From Lunatibacter salilacus (GTDB lineage Bacteria; Bacteroidota; Bacteroidia; Cytophagales; Cyclobacteriaceae), in assembly GCF_009797935.1 (NCBI RefSeq), contig NZ_VOLC01000009.1:186001-250000 (forward strand): 64,000 bases of DNA. The letters run 5' to 3'. Shown piece by piece: positions 41,980 through 51,790 of the stretch (positions within the stretch are counted from its first letter, which is position 1; the number at the start of each line of letters is the position of its first letter). The position numbers and the translations under genes are program-made. The notes beneath the pieces were generated by a model. The model was not told where the DNA came from, did no database searches, and worked only from the letters and a program-made list of their open reading frames with translations.

Positions 41980-43380
41980 ATGAAAAGTCTATTTTCGTCA
42001 CTCGCAACACTGTTCCTTTTATTTAACTTAAGCGCTCAGGAACAACCGTCTCCGATTTTGTTTATTTACGATGCCAGTGGTTCGATGTGGGGGCAGATGG
42101 AAAATAAGACTAAAAAGGCCATTGCATCGGAAGTATTGGGTGTAACTGTCAGTAAGTTACCAAATAATCAAAACATAGGTTTAATTGCTTACGGGCACCG
42201 CAATCTAGGTGACTGCGACGATATTGAATTTATGGTCGGTCTGGCTAATAGCTCAAAAGGTACAATTACCAATGCTGTCAATGGCCTTAATCCGACAGGA
42301 AAAACTCCACTGGCAAGAAGTGCCATTTTAGCTATTAATTCACTTCTGGAAACCAATACCAAAGCAACCATCATATTAATCACCGATGGTATAGAGTCAT
42401 GCGATGGGGATATTTGTCAAGTAGTCACAGACGCTAAGGCTGAGGGAATCGATTTCAAATTGCATATTGTAGGATTCGGGCTAAAAGAGGGAGAGAAAGA
42501 ACAGTTAATTTGTGCAGCAAATGCAGGTAATGGTAACTATTATGATGCAGGCGATTCAGCGGGCCTAGGCGACGTATTAACTGAGGCCACTAACGCAACT
42601 GTTGATAAACCAAACGGGAACTTTTCCGTGTATGCGGTCAAAAATGGGGAACCCGTAGACGCTTGGGTAAAACCGCAAAATTCAATAACAGGAGAGGAGT
42701 TGAAGGGTGCTAGAACCTACCGAGATACTGCTTGGGTATATTTACCTTCAGGGAAATATGATATAGAAATTAGACCATTGGAGAATTCAGATATTCCGGG
42801 AACCACCATTTCTATTGAAATGAAAGAAGGTGAAGCAGGGCATCAGGACATTTATTTTGATGGCGGTATTCTTGAAGTTACCACAACCAATAATGGCGAC
42901 CCTTGGGATGCCATGGTAAAAATGTATGACAAAGAAACAGGAAAAGTAATCTCTAACGTAAGGACTTATGCCAGGCCAAAACAAATGGAAGTTGCTGCGG
43001 GGAGTTACAAAGTCTCTTATTTAGCTTTAAATTTAGAGGGTATCTCAATAAATGCAGAAGTTAATGATGTAGAGGTAAAAGCCATTACAACAACCTCAAT
43101 TTCACATGAATTTAAAAGTGGGATTGCCTTGATTGGGGTCGAAACAAAGAGTGGGGAGCTTATAGACGCAGCCGTTAATTTTCGTGAAACAAGCACTGGC
43201 AAAGCGGTAGCCGGAAGTAGAACCTATACGTCGGAAAGTAGCAACCCACGGAAGTTTGTTTTAAATCCGGGAGTTTATGAGGTAACGATTGTCACATTGG
43301 GACACCACAAGGGAAATACAAGTAAACTTTCTGTTACGATCGAGGAAGGAAAAACCGTCGAAAAAATAATCTCCTTTTAG
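41980..43380 (+). CDS. Secreted VWA-domain protein with three tandem C-terminal repeats
   Basis: A 466-residue secreted protein. After a signal peptide (to about 19) comes a von Willebrand factor A domain with a complete MIDAS motif: DASGSMWG near residue 30, the threonine in NPTGKTPLARSAI near 106 and the aspartate in ILITDGIESCDGD near 131. Three repeats of about 85 residues follow (about 208-285, 290-370, 377-462), each opening with a short strand, then a D(A)WVK/DAMVK/DAAVN phrase, a (A/V)RTY motif and SGKYDI/AGSYKV/PGVYEV. They look like Ig/carboxypeptidase-regulatory-like modules. It is followed 2 nt later by a membrane-anchored partner. The ligand is unknown. Confidence 0.85.
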   Translation: MKSLFSSLATLFLLFNLSAQEQPSPILFIYDASGSMWGQMENKTKKAIASEVLGVTVSKLPNNQNIGLIAYGHRNLGDCDDIEFMVGLANSSKGTITNAVNGLNPTGKTPLARSAILAINSLLETNTKATIILITDGIESCDGDICQVVTDAKAEGIDFKLHIVGFGLKEGEKEQLICAANAGNGNYYDAGDSAGLGDVLTEATNATVDKPNGNFSVYAVKNGEPVDAWVKPQNSITGEELKGARTYRDTAWVYLPSGKYDIEIRPLENSDIPGTTISIEMKEGEAGHQDIYFDGGILEVTTTNNGDPWDAMVKMYDKETGKVISNVRTYARPKQMEVAAGSYKVSYLALNLEGISINAEVNDVEVKAITTTSISHEFKSGIALIGVETKSGELIDAAVNFRETSTGKAVAGSRTYTSESSNPRKFVLNPGVYEVTIVTLGHHKGNTSKLSVTIEEGKTVEKIISF

Positions 43381-43382
43381 CT

Positions 43383-44351
43383 ATGGCACATCAAATGTTA
43401 AAACCTTATAGTTTTCTATTATACCTACTGTCATTTATTACATCCTTTTTTCTGGGAATGTCCTACGCCGGAATAATAGAAGCCGGGAAAAATCAGGGGT
43501 TGGCAGGTGGTGCTATAGTTTTTGGTTACGGAGTTATAGCAGCTGTAATTGGGCTGATTATATCATTTATTGTTTCTAACAAATCTAACCGAAAGATCAT
43601 TCTACGGCTTAATATTATTTTGGCATTATGCATTGCCGGATTTTACGGTTATTTTCATGTTAGATTTCTGGAACGGCAAAAGGAAAAGAATCAAGAAGAC
43701 CAAACACAAGACGTGCCGAGAAAGCCAACAGTGCCGGCAATTGGGACTGCGATGATTCGGTATGATGATTTGCCCGCCCTAGAAGATAGCTCATTCGGCC
43801 TTGGCATGTTCTCACCGTTTTTATCTGAATCCAACCCATTGTATTTCTATAACAATCCCAATTTGGATAAAGCCCTAATGGAGCATCCGCCTGTAGACAG
43901 TATTACCTTTAAAAAATCAGAATATGGCGGGTTTGATATTGCAACTGCGCCACCTTATTTAGTGCCAGAGCATCTAAAATTGGATTATGATGTCCTTTAT
44001 TTTAAAGCACTTTCCGTCACGGAGGATTTTGTTGAAATCGAAGTCAACGGTCATAGCAAGCAAACAGCTTTTGTAAGCAAATCGAGCGGAATGCTGTCGT
44101 TCTGGCCAGATTTTTTCTTAAGTATAAATAGCGTTGAGTTTTTAAATTCCAACACCCAAACTATTTATGTGAAACCATTAGATCATGCTGGAAAAGTCAT
44201 ACAGTCCTACTCCTTTATGAAACCGTTGTTAGTTAGACAAGACTGGATGTATGTAACCTTATTAAATGATAATTTTGAGCCGGTCGGAAAAGGGTGGGTT
44301 AAATGGAAGGAAAATGGGGAACTGCTAATTAGCTATTCATTTTTCAGTTAA
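43383..44351 (+). CDS. Membrane-anchored hypothetical protein paired with the VWA protein
   Basis: A 322-residue protein with three N-terminal transmembrane helices (about 8-28, 39-60, 66-84) and a large extracytoplasmic domain of about 225 residues. The domain contains EYGGFDIATAPPYLVPEHLK and YDVLYFKALSVTEDFVEIEV, resembling small beta-rich modules. I do not recognise a family. It starts 2 nt after the VWA gene, so the two are co-translated and probably work as a membrane-tethered pair. Confidence 0.65.
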   Translation: MAHQMLKPYSFLLYLLSFITSFFLGMSYAGIIEAGKNQGLAGGAIVFGYGVIAAVIGLIISFIVSNKSNRKIILRLNIILALCIAGFYGYFHVRFLERQKEKNQEDQTQDVPRKPTVPAIGTAMIRYDDLPALEDSSFGLGMFSPFLSESNPLYFYNNPNLDKALMEHPPVDSITFKKSEYGGFDIATAPPYLVPEHLKLDYDVLYFKALSVTEDFVEIEVNGHSKQTAFVSKSSGMLSFWPDFFLSINSVEFLNSNTQTIYVKPLDHAGKVIQSYSFMKPLLVRQDWMYVTLLNDNFEPVGKGWVKWKENGELLISYSFFS

Positions 44352-44465
44352 TTGACAAACTAGCTAATTACGCGAATTAATATTATTCAAAATGCCTAAT
44401 ATACTTCCATGCTTCAATCTGGAATGATTCTTGAATTTGATTAGGTACAACTAAACCAATTTACC

Positions 44466-44690
44466 ATGGTGATCATAATCAATAATTATTCTCATAATCT
44501 ACCTCTTGCTTCGCTAGGCAAAAAGAACGGGGGGGTTGACAAAGGAACCACCCGCGAAACTCCAGGAGATTCCCGCGGATCGCGACCGCCAAAGGAAGAG
44601 GAGTATGATAAAATAAAAAAGGACAAAGGCAAGTCTAATCCCAAAACCGAAAAGGTCGACAACGAGGAGAAGGATAAAAACAAAGAGTAA
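44466..44690 (+). CDS. Small low-complexity protein (doubtful)
   Basis: A 74-residue frame with a hydrophobic start (MVIIINNYSHNLPLASLGKK) and a very charged Lys/Asp/Glu/Gly tail. A compact hairpin, AAGGGGCACCCCTT, follows at about 44705-44718. The composition is that of a disordered protein, and it may be chance; there is no family match. It follows the VWA operon by 115 nt. Confidence 0.3.
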   Translation: MVIIINNYSHNLPLASLGKKNGGVDKGTTRETPGDSRGSRPPKEEEYDKIKKDKGKSNPKTEKVDNEEKDKNKE

Positions 44691-45114
44691 CCATATTTGG
44701 ACAAAAAGGGGCACCCCTTCCCCAAATACGTTTTTATGTAACTAACCTTTATGGCATCAACGAAAATGACTATCTATTTATTTATGGGTAGTCTTTTTAG
44801 TTAATAGTGCTCAATCTAGCTTAGCACCATATTTTTTCAATTAGCATCAATGAGAATTTTTACAAATCCCTTACTACATGCCTATGGAGAGATTAATTCT
44901 GAAAAATTGAAAGAAAATAACATCTGCTGCTTATCCGGTGTAGGTTTCGTCTTATCCTCGAAGAGCATGGAGATATTTCGCAAATGGAGGTTTTTGTATG
45001 TGTCTACATACTAATGAAATGCAGCGGAAACAAACAATACTTCTTTCAAGCTGTTTTTTCAAGATAAATAGTATACCTAAATCCAATGGGTTTATTAAAA
45101 CCGTATATCGCTGT
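44691..45114. other. Intergenic spacer before the Rieske gene
   Basis: About 420 nt. An open frame from 44998 runs in phase with the Rieske gene but encodes no recognisable signal or domain, so I treat it as untranslated leader. The promoter of the Rieske operon must lie here. Confidence 0.5.
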
Positions 45115-45618
45115 ATGAAAACAACAACCCACATTCAAACTGGTTCCCTAACTGGGGAAAGAAGGGAATTTCTGAAAAAGTCAGGATCCCTGGCTGTGAT
45201 GTCCCTGTTTGGCGTCGCCTTTTTTACTGGCTGCTCCTCCGATGATACGGAGCCTAACATGCCTGATTCGGGTAACCCTCCAGCTGCCGGAACCGGAATC
45301 ACAACGACCGCTGATGCCGTTACGGTAGACTTATCTGTAGCCACCTCCCTTGCTTCGCCTGGTGGTTGGGCATTGGTTACAGCTTCCAGGGTATTAATTG
45401 TCAATATGGGCAATAATACATACAATGCGCTTACTTCCATATGCACACATTCACAATGTGACAGAAACTGGACCTTCGCCAATAATGTATTTACCTGTAC
45501 CTGCCATGGATCCAGGTTTGACCGAAATGGTGCTGTAGTCAATGGCCCAGCCACGCAGCCGTTAAGTTCCTATCCCGCCACGGTTAGCAATTCCACCCTG
45601 ACTGTAAATTTGGGCTGA
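45115..45618 (+). CDS. Tat-exported Rieske [2Fe-2S] protein
   Basis: A 167-residue protein from the ATG at 45115 (MKTTTHIQTGSLTGERREFL). A twin-arginine signal (RREFLKK) and a lipobox-like FFTGCS precede the domain. The Rieske cluster ligands are CTHSQC near residue 122 and CTCHGSRF near 139, followed by the conserved GPATQPLSSYP loop. The protein is likely lipid-anchored and electron-transferring. It opens an operon with YceI and DUF5777, an arrangement I have seen in Bacteroidota. Its stop codon overlaps the start of a leader-ORF repeat (TGATG). Confidence 0.9.
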   Translation: MKTTTHIQTGSLTGERREFLKKSGSLAVMSLFGVAFFTGCSSDDTEPNMPDSGNPPAAGTGITTTADAVTVDLSVATSLASPGGWALVTASRVLIVNMGNNTYNALTSICTHSQCDRNWTFANNVFTCTCHGSRFDRNGAVVNGPATQPLSSYPATVSNSTLTVNLG

Positions 45619-45743
45619 TGAAATCAAGCATGACGCAGGCGACGCACGGAGGGATGATTATAATTGCGACCTGCCTGCCTGACAGGCAGGGGTTCCATAG
45701 CCTGCCCCGATTAATCGGGGTGGCAACTAAAAAACAATTATAA
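45618..45743 (+). repeat. Leader-ORF repeat, copy a (with in-frame palindrome insertions)
   Basis: A 41-codon frame begins MKSSMTQATHGG and ends ATKKQL, stopping 4 nt before the YceI start. Its ends match the other three copies, but the middle carries palindromes at 45674-45690 and 45705-45720. Relative to the 27-codon copy b it gains 42 nt, exactly 14 codons, so the frame stays open. Confidence 0.75.
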
Positions 45744-45747
45744 ACAC

Positions 45748-46296
45748 ATGAAACCTATCCATTTTGTAATTGCTTTCCTTTTAGCCCTATCGAACACTGG
45801 AAATGCCCAGGTCTTTAAGACAGAAAATGGTCAAGTAGAATTTCTTTCAAAAGCGTCACTGAATGAATTTACTGGTAAGTCATCGAACCTTAACGGCTTG
45901 GTGGATCTGGATAAGAACCTGTTAGATTTTTATGTGGATTTAAATACTATGAATACTGGGATCGGACTTAGGGATAGGCACATGCGGGAAAATTACTTGG
46001 AAACAAAAAAATATCCCTATGCTGAATTCACAGGTAATATAAACGCTTTACCTATCCTTAAGAGCGGTCAAAGCAGGTCTGTCACTGCCAAAGGTAAGTT
46101 TAAGATACATGGCGTTGAAAAAGAGATAGAGGTACCGGGGAAATTGACTGCCCTTTCTGATACTGTAATGCAGCTTGATGCATCCTTTACGGTGCTTCTT
46201 GGCGATTACAATATAGATATTCCCAAAGTCGTATTTTACGAACTTGCAGAAGAGCAAGAAGTAATCATTAAGGCCATTCTAAATTCAAAAAAATGA
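45748..46296 (+). CDS. YceI family protein
   Basis: A 182-residue periplasmic protein with a signal peptide ending SNTGNAQ. The lipocalin-like YceI fold shows in VEFLSKASLNEFTGKSSNLN, LVDLDKNLLDFYVDLNTMNT, GLRDRHMRENYLETKKYPYA and AKGKFKIHGVEKEIEVPGKL. The family binds isoprenoid or fatty-acid-like ligands. Translation probably depends on the leader-ORF repeat that ends 4 nt before its start. It overlaps the DUF5777 gene by 4 nt. Confidence 0.93.
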   Translation: MKPIHFVIAFLLALSNTGNAQVFKTENGQVEFLSKASLNEFTGKSSNLNGLVDLDKNLLDFYVDLNTMNTGIGLRDRHMRENYLETKKYPYAEFTGNINALPILKSGQSRSVTAKGKFKIHGVEKEIEVPGKLTALSDTVMQLDASFTVLLGDYNIDIPKVVFYELAEEQEVIIKAILNSKK

Positions 46297-47159
46297 AAAA
46301 ATTCTTATTTCTGATTGCAATCGGCTGCATCCCATTTTTAAGTACTGCGCAGTTGGAGCGCAAGCGAGCGATGGAAGTCCAAGAAGTTGATCTAATATTT
46401 CATGCGCCTCGGCACATCAACTTGCTCACCGTAGAACCGCTTGATAAAAAGACGCTTCATTTTGCAATCATGCATACCTTCGGGACAATAGACGAAGGAT
46501 TCCGAAACCTTTATGGCTTGGACAATGGGGCTACTATACAGTTTAGTTTCGAATATGCATTGAGCAACAGGTTTTCGCTGGGTGCGGCCCGGCAAAGTAG
46601 GGATAAAGTCTATAACTTGTATGGTCGATACCATCTTTTAAAACAGACTCAAGATAATAAAATGCCTGTCTCAGTCTCTCTTATGGGTGGAGCCGGGGTA
46701 AATACTGCAGATTATGGTTTTTTACAGGAATCCAATCCCAATATTGGTGATCGCAGTTCCTTTGCAGCTCAGCTAATGGTTGCCCGGAAGTTTACTGATA
46801 AAATCAGTTTGCAGGTATCCCCGATGCTGGCTTATTTTATGGAACCAAATCCAGTTTTTCTTATAGAAGGAGACCAACAAGTATATTTAGCGCTTGGATT
46901 TAGTGGAAAATATAAAATCTCCGGAAAATCCTCCTTAACCCTGCAGTGGGTTCCCAATCTCAACAATGACCTTAGAAATAATGTCGGTATAGGCATAGAC
47001 TTGGAGGCCGGAGGGCATGTGTTCCAGTTGTATTTTGTCACCTCCCAGGCCCTTAACGAACAATACCTGCTGGCTGGTGGCAACGGGGTACCCGGAGAAG
47101 GATTTCGCCTGGGATTCAATGTTAACCGGGTCTTTGCAACTGGAAGAGGTAGGGAATGA
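46293..47159 (+). CDS. DUF5777-like outer-membrane beta-barrel protein
   Basis: A 288-residue protein with a signal peptide ending LSTAQ. The early HAPRHINLLTVEPLDKKTLH and FAIMHTFGTIDEGFRNLYGL match the DUF5777 barrel family; the rest is a series of amphipathic strands, ending in RLGFNVNRVFATGRGRE. It overlaps the YceI gene (ATGA) and closes the Rieske-YceI-DUF5777 operon, whose members may form one electron- or quinone-related envelope function (inference). Confidence 0.82.
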   Translation: MKKFLFLIAIGCIPFLSTAQLERKRAMEVQEVDLIFHAPRHINLLTVEPLDKKTLHFAIMHTFGTIDEGFRNLYGLDNGATIQFSFEYALSNRFSLGAARQSRDKVYNLYGRYHLLKQTQDNKMPVSVSLMGGAGVNTADYGFLQESNPNIGDRSSFAAQLMVARKFTDKISLQVSPMLAYFMEPNPVFLIEGDQQVYLALGFSGKYKISGKSSLTLQWVPNLNNDLRNNVGIGIDLEAGGHVFQLYFVTSQALNEQYLLAGGNGVPGEGFRLGFNVNRVFATGRGRE

Positions 47160-47407
47160 TTTCATTTTTTTCAAAAAAACGAAAATGGTATGTTTACTAT
47201 CCATGCGTAGTATTTCGAAACTTCTAAGTTGGGATTTCAGTCGTTGTATCTGGGCAAGATAGAATCCTGTATTTTTGTTGTGAATTGTATAAAAAAAACA
47301 TTTGATTTACAGGGGATTTAGTTTTTTTGCGACCGAAGGACGATGAAAAGTGGAGAAATGACAGTTGTGAAGCAGATTATAACGTTCAACAAGCCCAAAT
47401 TTTATGT

Positions 47408-50400
47408 ATGCATAACCTGAACTTAACCGTGTTTTTTCTTCTACTTACTTGCTTTGGAAGCCAAGCCCAAACATTGGAAAATGAATACGTATTCAAATCT
47501 TTAAATGAGAATCATGGCCTTAGCAACAGCAATGTGCAATCGATCCATAAAGATGCACTAGGTTATATGTGGTTTGCAACTGCCAATGGGCTCAACCGTT
47601 TTGATGGTACCCGAATACGAGGCTTTTTTTCGTCCGAGAGTGACAGCAATGCCGTCAGTTCCAATTCTATTGTTAAAATTTTCGAGGGACCTGAGAACAA
47701 TCTTTGGCTTAAAAATTCGCATAATAATTTCGATGTTTTTTTGCTTAAGGAAGAGAGATTCACGACTGACATAAATCGATTTGCGACAAACTATAGCCTA
47801 CTTTCAACGAATATTAAGTCCGTCACCCGTGACCGGGAGGGAAGATATTGGTTTACTCATCCATCAGAAGGCATTTCGATCTATGACCCTGAGATGGATG
47901 ACACGCAGTATATATCACATAAGGGATTTGGAGCCGAAATTTTAGCCTCCAATGAAATAGCCTGCTTAGCTTTTAGCCCAATTGGATACGTATGGATACT
48001 TTACACCGACGGTACTATTGAAATATTAAATTCTGACACGAAACAGGTAGTAAATAGCTTCTCCCTTAAGCAGTACTTTTCAGATAGCAGAAATCAAGAG
48101 TTGGAATTGTTTTTGGATTCAGATGGAGATGCTTGGGTGTTTGATTTGAATAATGATATGGGAATATTTTATGTCAATCACAGTTCATTCGATATTAAGT
48201 GGATATCTACTAAAAATAAGGAGTTCACTATTAACAATAATCTTGTTAAGTCTATCTCTGAATACAAAGCTGGTGAGATTTGGCTTGGAACCGATCATGG
48301 AGGAATAAACATTCTGGATAAAAAAAGGAAATCAGTCACCTACCTCATGCCAAAAGCGGGGTATAATTCGAGTTTGTCCAGTAATGCCATTTACGCTATG
48401 TTTAAGGACCCTGACGGGATCGTTTGGATAGGAACGCACAAGAGTGGCGTTAACTTTTACCATGAGGGCTTGATCAGATTTTCACATGTGAAAAATTCGA
48501 ACGATCCCTCAAGTTTACCTTATAATGACGTAAATGTGTTTGCCGAAGATTCCTTGGGAAACTTATTCATAGGCACTAACGGAGACGGATTGATTTACCA
48601 TGATAGAAGTAATAACACATATACCCAATATAAAAGCGATCCAAATAATCCCAACAGTCTTTCTGGTAATGTTATTGTTGCCATGGAAATCGACCAGGAT
48701 GGGGAACTTTGGCTAGGAACTTATTTGCATGGGCTTTCCCGCTTTGACGGCACATCATTCACCAACTATAGGCAAGGTTCTGAAATGGATCAGGGCATTT
48801 CAGATGCCAGCGTGTGGAAAATTTTTGTAGATTCTCAAAATAGGATCTGGATAGGGACTCTCCGGGGAGGGCTTAATCTTTTTGATAAAAAGACGGACCA
48901 AATCACTCACTACTTGATTGGGGACGATGGCGTCCCCATAAATAATGAGTACATCACTGCATTTGAAGAGGATGAGAAGGGTAATCTTTGGGTAGGCGGC
49001 GGATATGGAATCGATGTAATTAACCTTTCTTCAGGTTATTTTCGATATTATTCGGGGTTGGATCCAGAAACAGGTTTGGTTGGAAACAATATTTCTGAAA
49101 TTCTTAGGGATTCTCAGGGAGTCATTTGGGTTACCACTTCTGAGGGCTTGAATTATTTTGATGTGCAAAATGAAAAGTTTGTGGGTTACACCAAGAAAGA
49201 CGGGTTGCCTTCAGATTATGTCGTTTCGGTACTCGAAGATGAGGAGGCTAATCTCTGGGTTAGTACCCACAGCGGTCTGTCCTATATCAATATTGACAGG
49301 AAGGCTACTCCATTTACACTTAGGTACAGAAATTTTAATATTTCAGAGGGACTCCAAGCACCCTTATTCAATAAAAATTCCGCATTAAAGACGGCTTCTG
49401 GGGAACTGATATTTGGTGGACCAAACGGGTACAATATCTTCAAAACGGCAAATTTTGGATTTGCGCTAAATGATCCAAAAGTTATATTGACAGGATTATC
49501 CATTTTTAATAAGCCGGTTCATGCGGGTGAAACCGTTGGAGGTAGAGTTATAATTACAGACCACATTACCCAAAGCAATTCAATTCAACTAAAGCACGAT
49601 GAAAATATTTTTTCACTGGAATTTTCCGCTTTAAACTTTTTAAACTTTGAAAAAGTTAAATTCAGATACAAGCTGAAAGGATTCAATGAGGAATGGACTG
49701 TGCTAGATCAACCCCCGTTTAGAGTCACCTATACGAATTTGGATCCTGGAACCTACGAATTGGTTCTTCAAACCGCTTCAAATGATGGGGGTTGGAGTGA
49801 TGAAGACCGCACCCTTGAGATTAGGGTGTTAGCTCCATTTTGGAAAACACCGGGAGCTTATTTCCTCTATTTTTTACTGGGTGTTGGGATGGTTTTCTTT
49901 GCCAGGCGTCAGCTTTTGACAAAGGAACGTGAAAAGTTCAGAAGATTGGAAGAAAGAAGGGAAACTCAACGTATAAAAGAGCTCGATGAATTGAAGACTA
50001 GATTTTTCACAAATGTGAGCCATGAATTTAAGACTCCCCTGACATTGATTCTTGCGCCTGTTGAAAAATTATTGAGAAAAAATACCGATGAATCTGACCG
50101 AAAACAGTTTTTGACGATTCAAAAAAATGGGAAACGTCTATTGCAATTGATAAATCAAATACTTGACGTCAAAAACATTGAAAAGGGAAGTATAGATTTT
50201 AATCCTTCAAAGGGTGATATCGTTCTTTTTGTGGCAAATAAAGTAAATGATTTCAAAGAGCTTTCGGAGAAAAAAAACATCTCTTTGAATTTCAAAACCA
50301 GCATTGAAGCACTACAGACCAGCTTTGATGCGGACAAATTGGAGAAAATAATTTATAATATGTTATCAAATGCCATCAAATTCACCCCAATGAATGGCAC

Positions 50401-51514
50401 GATAGCATTGTTTGTAGAATTGGAAGAAATTAATGAATACAGTGGACGCTTTTACATCCACTGTCAAGATACAGGAATTGGGATTTCCCAAATAGATTTA
50501 CCGAGGGTATTTGATCGGTATTTTACAAGCAGTCATACCGACGACAGCCATGACCAAGGTACAGGTATAGGACTTTCGCTAGCCTTGGAGTTTGCGAAAA
50601 TACAGGGTGGTAATATCACGGTGACAAGCAAAGAAGGAGAGGGCTCACATTTTACATTATATATTACGGTCCCAATAAAAAAGGCTGATGAGAATAATGT
50701 AGTTGATGGGGATGTTTTGGAGAAGACAATGGCAAAAGGAGAAGTGGTCTACAAGCCAACACTGTTGTTGGTGGATGACAACTTGGAATTCAGCGAATAT
50801 TTGAAGGAGTTTTTGGAACAGGATTACAATATACTTTTTGCCCACAATGGAAAAATCGGATTAGAAAAGGCGTTAGAAAATATTCCTGACCTTATTATAT
50901 CTGACCTAATGATGCCTGTAATGGATGGGGTAGCACTGTGCCAAGCCGTTAAGAGCAATCTGAAAACATCCCATATTCCGGTTATAATTCTTACCGCAAG
51001 AAGTTCCGAGGAAAAGCAGTTGGAAGGGCTTCATTCCGGGTGTAATCTGTATATATCCAAACCGTTCAAATTGGAAATTTTGGCATCTAGTATCGAAAAT
51101 TTGATCGTAGAGAGAAACAGGCTTCAAAAGCATTACAAAAAAATCATTTCTGTCAATACAAGTGAAGTGGAGATTATGTCTATGGATGATAAGCTTATCC
51201 AAGACGCAATGAAGGTGGTGGAGAAAAATATGGACAATCCTGAGTTTTCGGTTGAACAGTTGAGCAAAGAATTGTTTATGAGTAGGGTACATCTTTACAA
51301 GAAGCTTAGTGCCCTGACCGGAAAAAGCCCAATAGAATTTATCCGGCTTGTCCGTTTACAACGGGCGGCGCAACTGTTGGAGAAAAGTCAGTTGAGTATT
51401 TCCGAGGTAGCTTACCAAGTTGGTTACAACAACGCCAAATACTTTACCAAACATTTTAAAGCGGAATTTGGGGTTTTGCCTTCACAGTATCTTTTAAAAA
51501 TTGATATTGGTTGA
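47408..51514 (+). CDS. Hybrid two-component system regulator (HTCS)
   Basis: A 1368-residue one-protein sensor-regulator from the ATG at 47408, which gives a signal peptide (MHNLNLTVFFLLLTCFGSQA); the frame is open to 47327. Order: a two-bladed-type periplasmic propeller sensor with many Reg_prop repeats (about 20-690), a Y_Y_Y domain (about 740-806), a transmembrane helix near 815-833, HisKA (NVSHEFKTPLTLILAPVEKL near 870), HATPase with TGIGLSLALE, receiver (LLLVDDNLEF near 1118, phosphoacceptor in ISDLMMP) and a C-terminal AraC HTH (about 1265-1365). Such regulators bind a glycan fragment in the periplasm and activate the adjacent PUL. Confidence 0.95.
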   Translation: MHNLNLTVFFLLLTCFGSQAQTLENEYVFKSLNENHGLSNSNVQSIHKDALGYMWFATANGLNRFDGTRIRGFFSSESDSNAVSSNSIVKIFEGPENNLWLKNSHNNFDVFLLKEERFTTDINRFATNYSLLSTNIKSVTRDREGRYWFTHPSEGISIYDPEMDDTQYISHKGFGAEILASNEIACLAFSPIGYVWILYTDGTIEILNSDTKQVVNSFSLKQYFSDSRNQELELFLDSDGDAWVFDLNNDMGIFYVNHSSFDIKWISTKNKEFTINNNLVKSISEYKAGEIWLGTDHGGINILDKKRKSVTYLMPKAGYNSSLSSNAIYAMFKDPDGIVWIGTHKSGVNFYHEGLIRFSHVKNSNDPSSLPYNDVNVFAEDSLGNLFIGTNGDGLIYHDRSNNTYTQYKSDPNNPNSLSGNVIVAMEIDQDGELWLGTYLHGLSRFDGTSFTNYRQGSEMDQGISDASVWKIFVDSQNRIWIGTLRGGLNLFDKKTDQITHYLIGDDGVPINNEYITAFEEDEKGNLWVGGGYGIDVINLSSGYFRYYSGLDPETGLVGNNISEILRDSQGVIWVTTSEGLNYFDVQNEKFVGYTKKDGLPSDYVVSVLEDEEANLWVSTHSGLSYINIDRKATPFTLRYRNFNISEGLQAPLFNKNSALKTASGELIFGGPNGYNIFKTANFGFALNDPKVILTGLSIFNKPVHAGETVGGRVIITDHITQSNSIQLKHDENIFSLEFSALNFLNFEKVKFRYKLKGFNEEWTVLDQPPFRVTYTNLDPGTYELVLQTASNDGGWSDEDRTLEIRVLAPFWKTPGAYFLYFLLGVGMVFFARRQLLTKEREKFRRLEERRETQRIKELDELKTRFFTNVSHEFKTPLTLILAPVEKLLRKNTDESDRKQFLTIQKNGKRLLQLINQILDVKNIEKGSIDFNPSKGDIVLFVANKVNDFKELSEKKNISLNFKTSIEALQTSFDADKLEKIIYNMLSNAIKFTPMNGTIALFVELEEINEYSGRFYIHCQDTGIGISQIDLPRVFDRYFTSSHTDDSHDQGTGIGLSLALEFAKIQGGNITVTSKEGEGSHFTLYITVPIKKADENNVVDGDVLEKTMAKGEVVYKPTLLLVDDNLEFSEYLKEFLEQDYNILFAHNGKIGLEKALENIPDLIISDLMMPVMDGVALCQAVKSNLKTSHIPVIILTARSSEEKQLEGLHSGCNLYISKPFKLEILASSIENLIVERNRLQKHYKKIISVNTSEVEIMSMDDKLIQDAMKVVEKNMDNPEFSVEQLSKELFMSRVHLYKKLSALTGKSPIEFIRLVRLQRAAQLLEKSQLSISEVAYQVGYNNAKYFTKHFKAEFGVLPSQYLLKIDIG

Positions 51515-51790
51515 TATTGGATACTGGTGGATATTCAAATTGAAATATGGTAGAAATATTGTGGAAATATGGCCTACGGCCGAAATATTGGGAAATGATA
51601 TTGGTTGATATTGGATACTGATGGATATTTAAATGAAATATGGTGGAAATATTGTAGAAATATGGCCTGTCAGCCGAAATATGGGGAAATGATATTGATT
51701 GATATTAGATATTAGTGGATATTAAATGAAATGCAATTGATATTTGGCCTAAGGACGAAATAGGCTTGAAATATAGTGGAAAGATGAAGT
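51502..51790. repeat. Tandem 93-nt GGCC-core repeat array
   Basis: Two good units (51502-51597 and 51598-51691) and a degenerate third start with GATATTGGTTGATATTGGAT and contain a GGCCTACGGCCGAAATA core at about 51571, 51664 and 51746. The first unit begins inside the last codons and stop of the HTCS gene. The same family forms a cluster at 836-1020. No direct-repeat/spacer regularity of a CRISPR is seen. Confidence 0.75.

Noticed and set aside
44998..45114. N-terminal extension of the Rieske protein
   Set aside because: The ATG at 45115 gives a normal Tat signal directly; the extension has no recognisable feature.
47327..47407. 27-residue N-terminal extension of the hybrid regulator
   Set aside because: The internal ATG at 47408 gives a proper signal peptide; the upstream part is polar and would disrupt export.
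51502..51790. Possible CRISPR array from spaced repeats
   Set aside because: Unit length is about 93 nt, the repeats are imperfect throughout, there are no unique constant-length spacers, and no cas gene is present.
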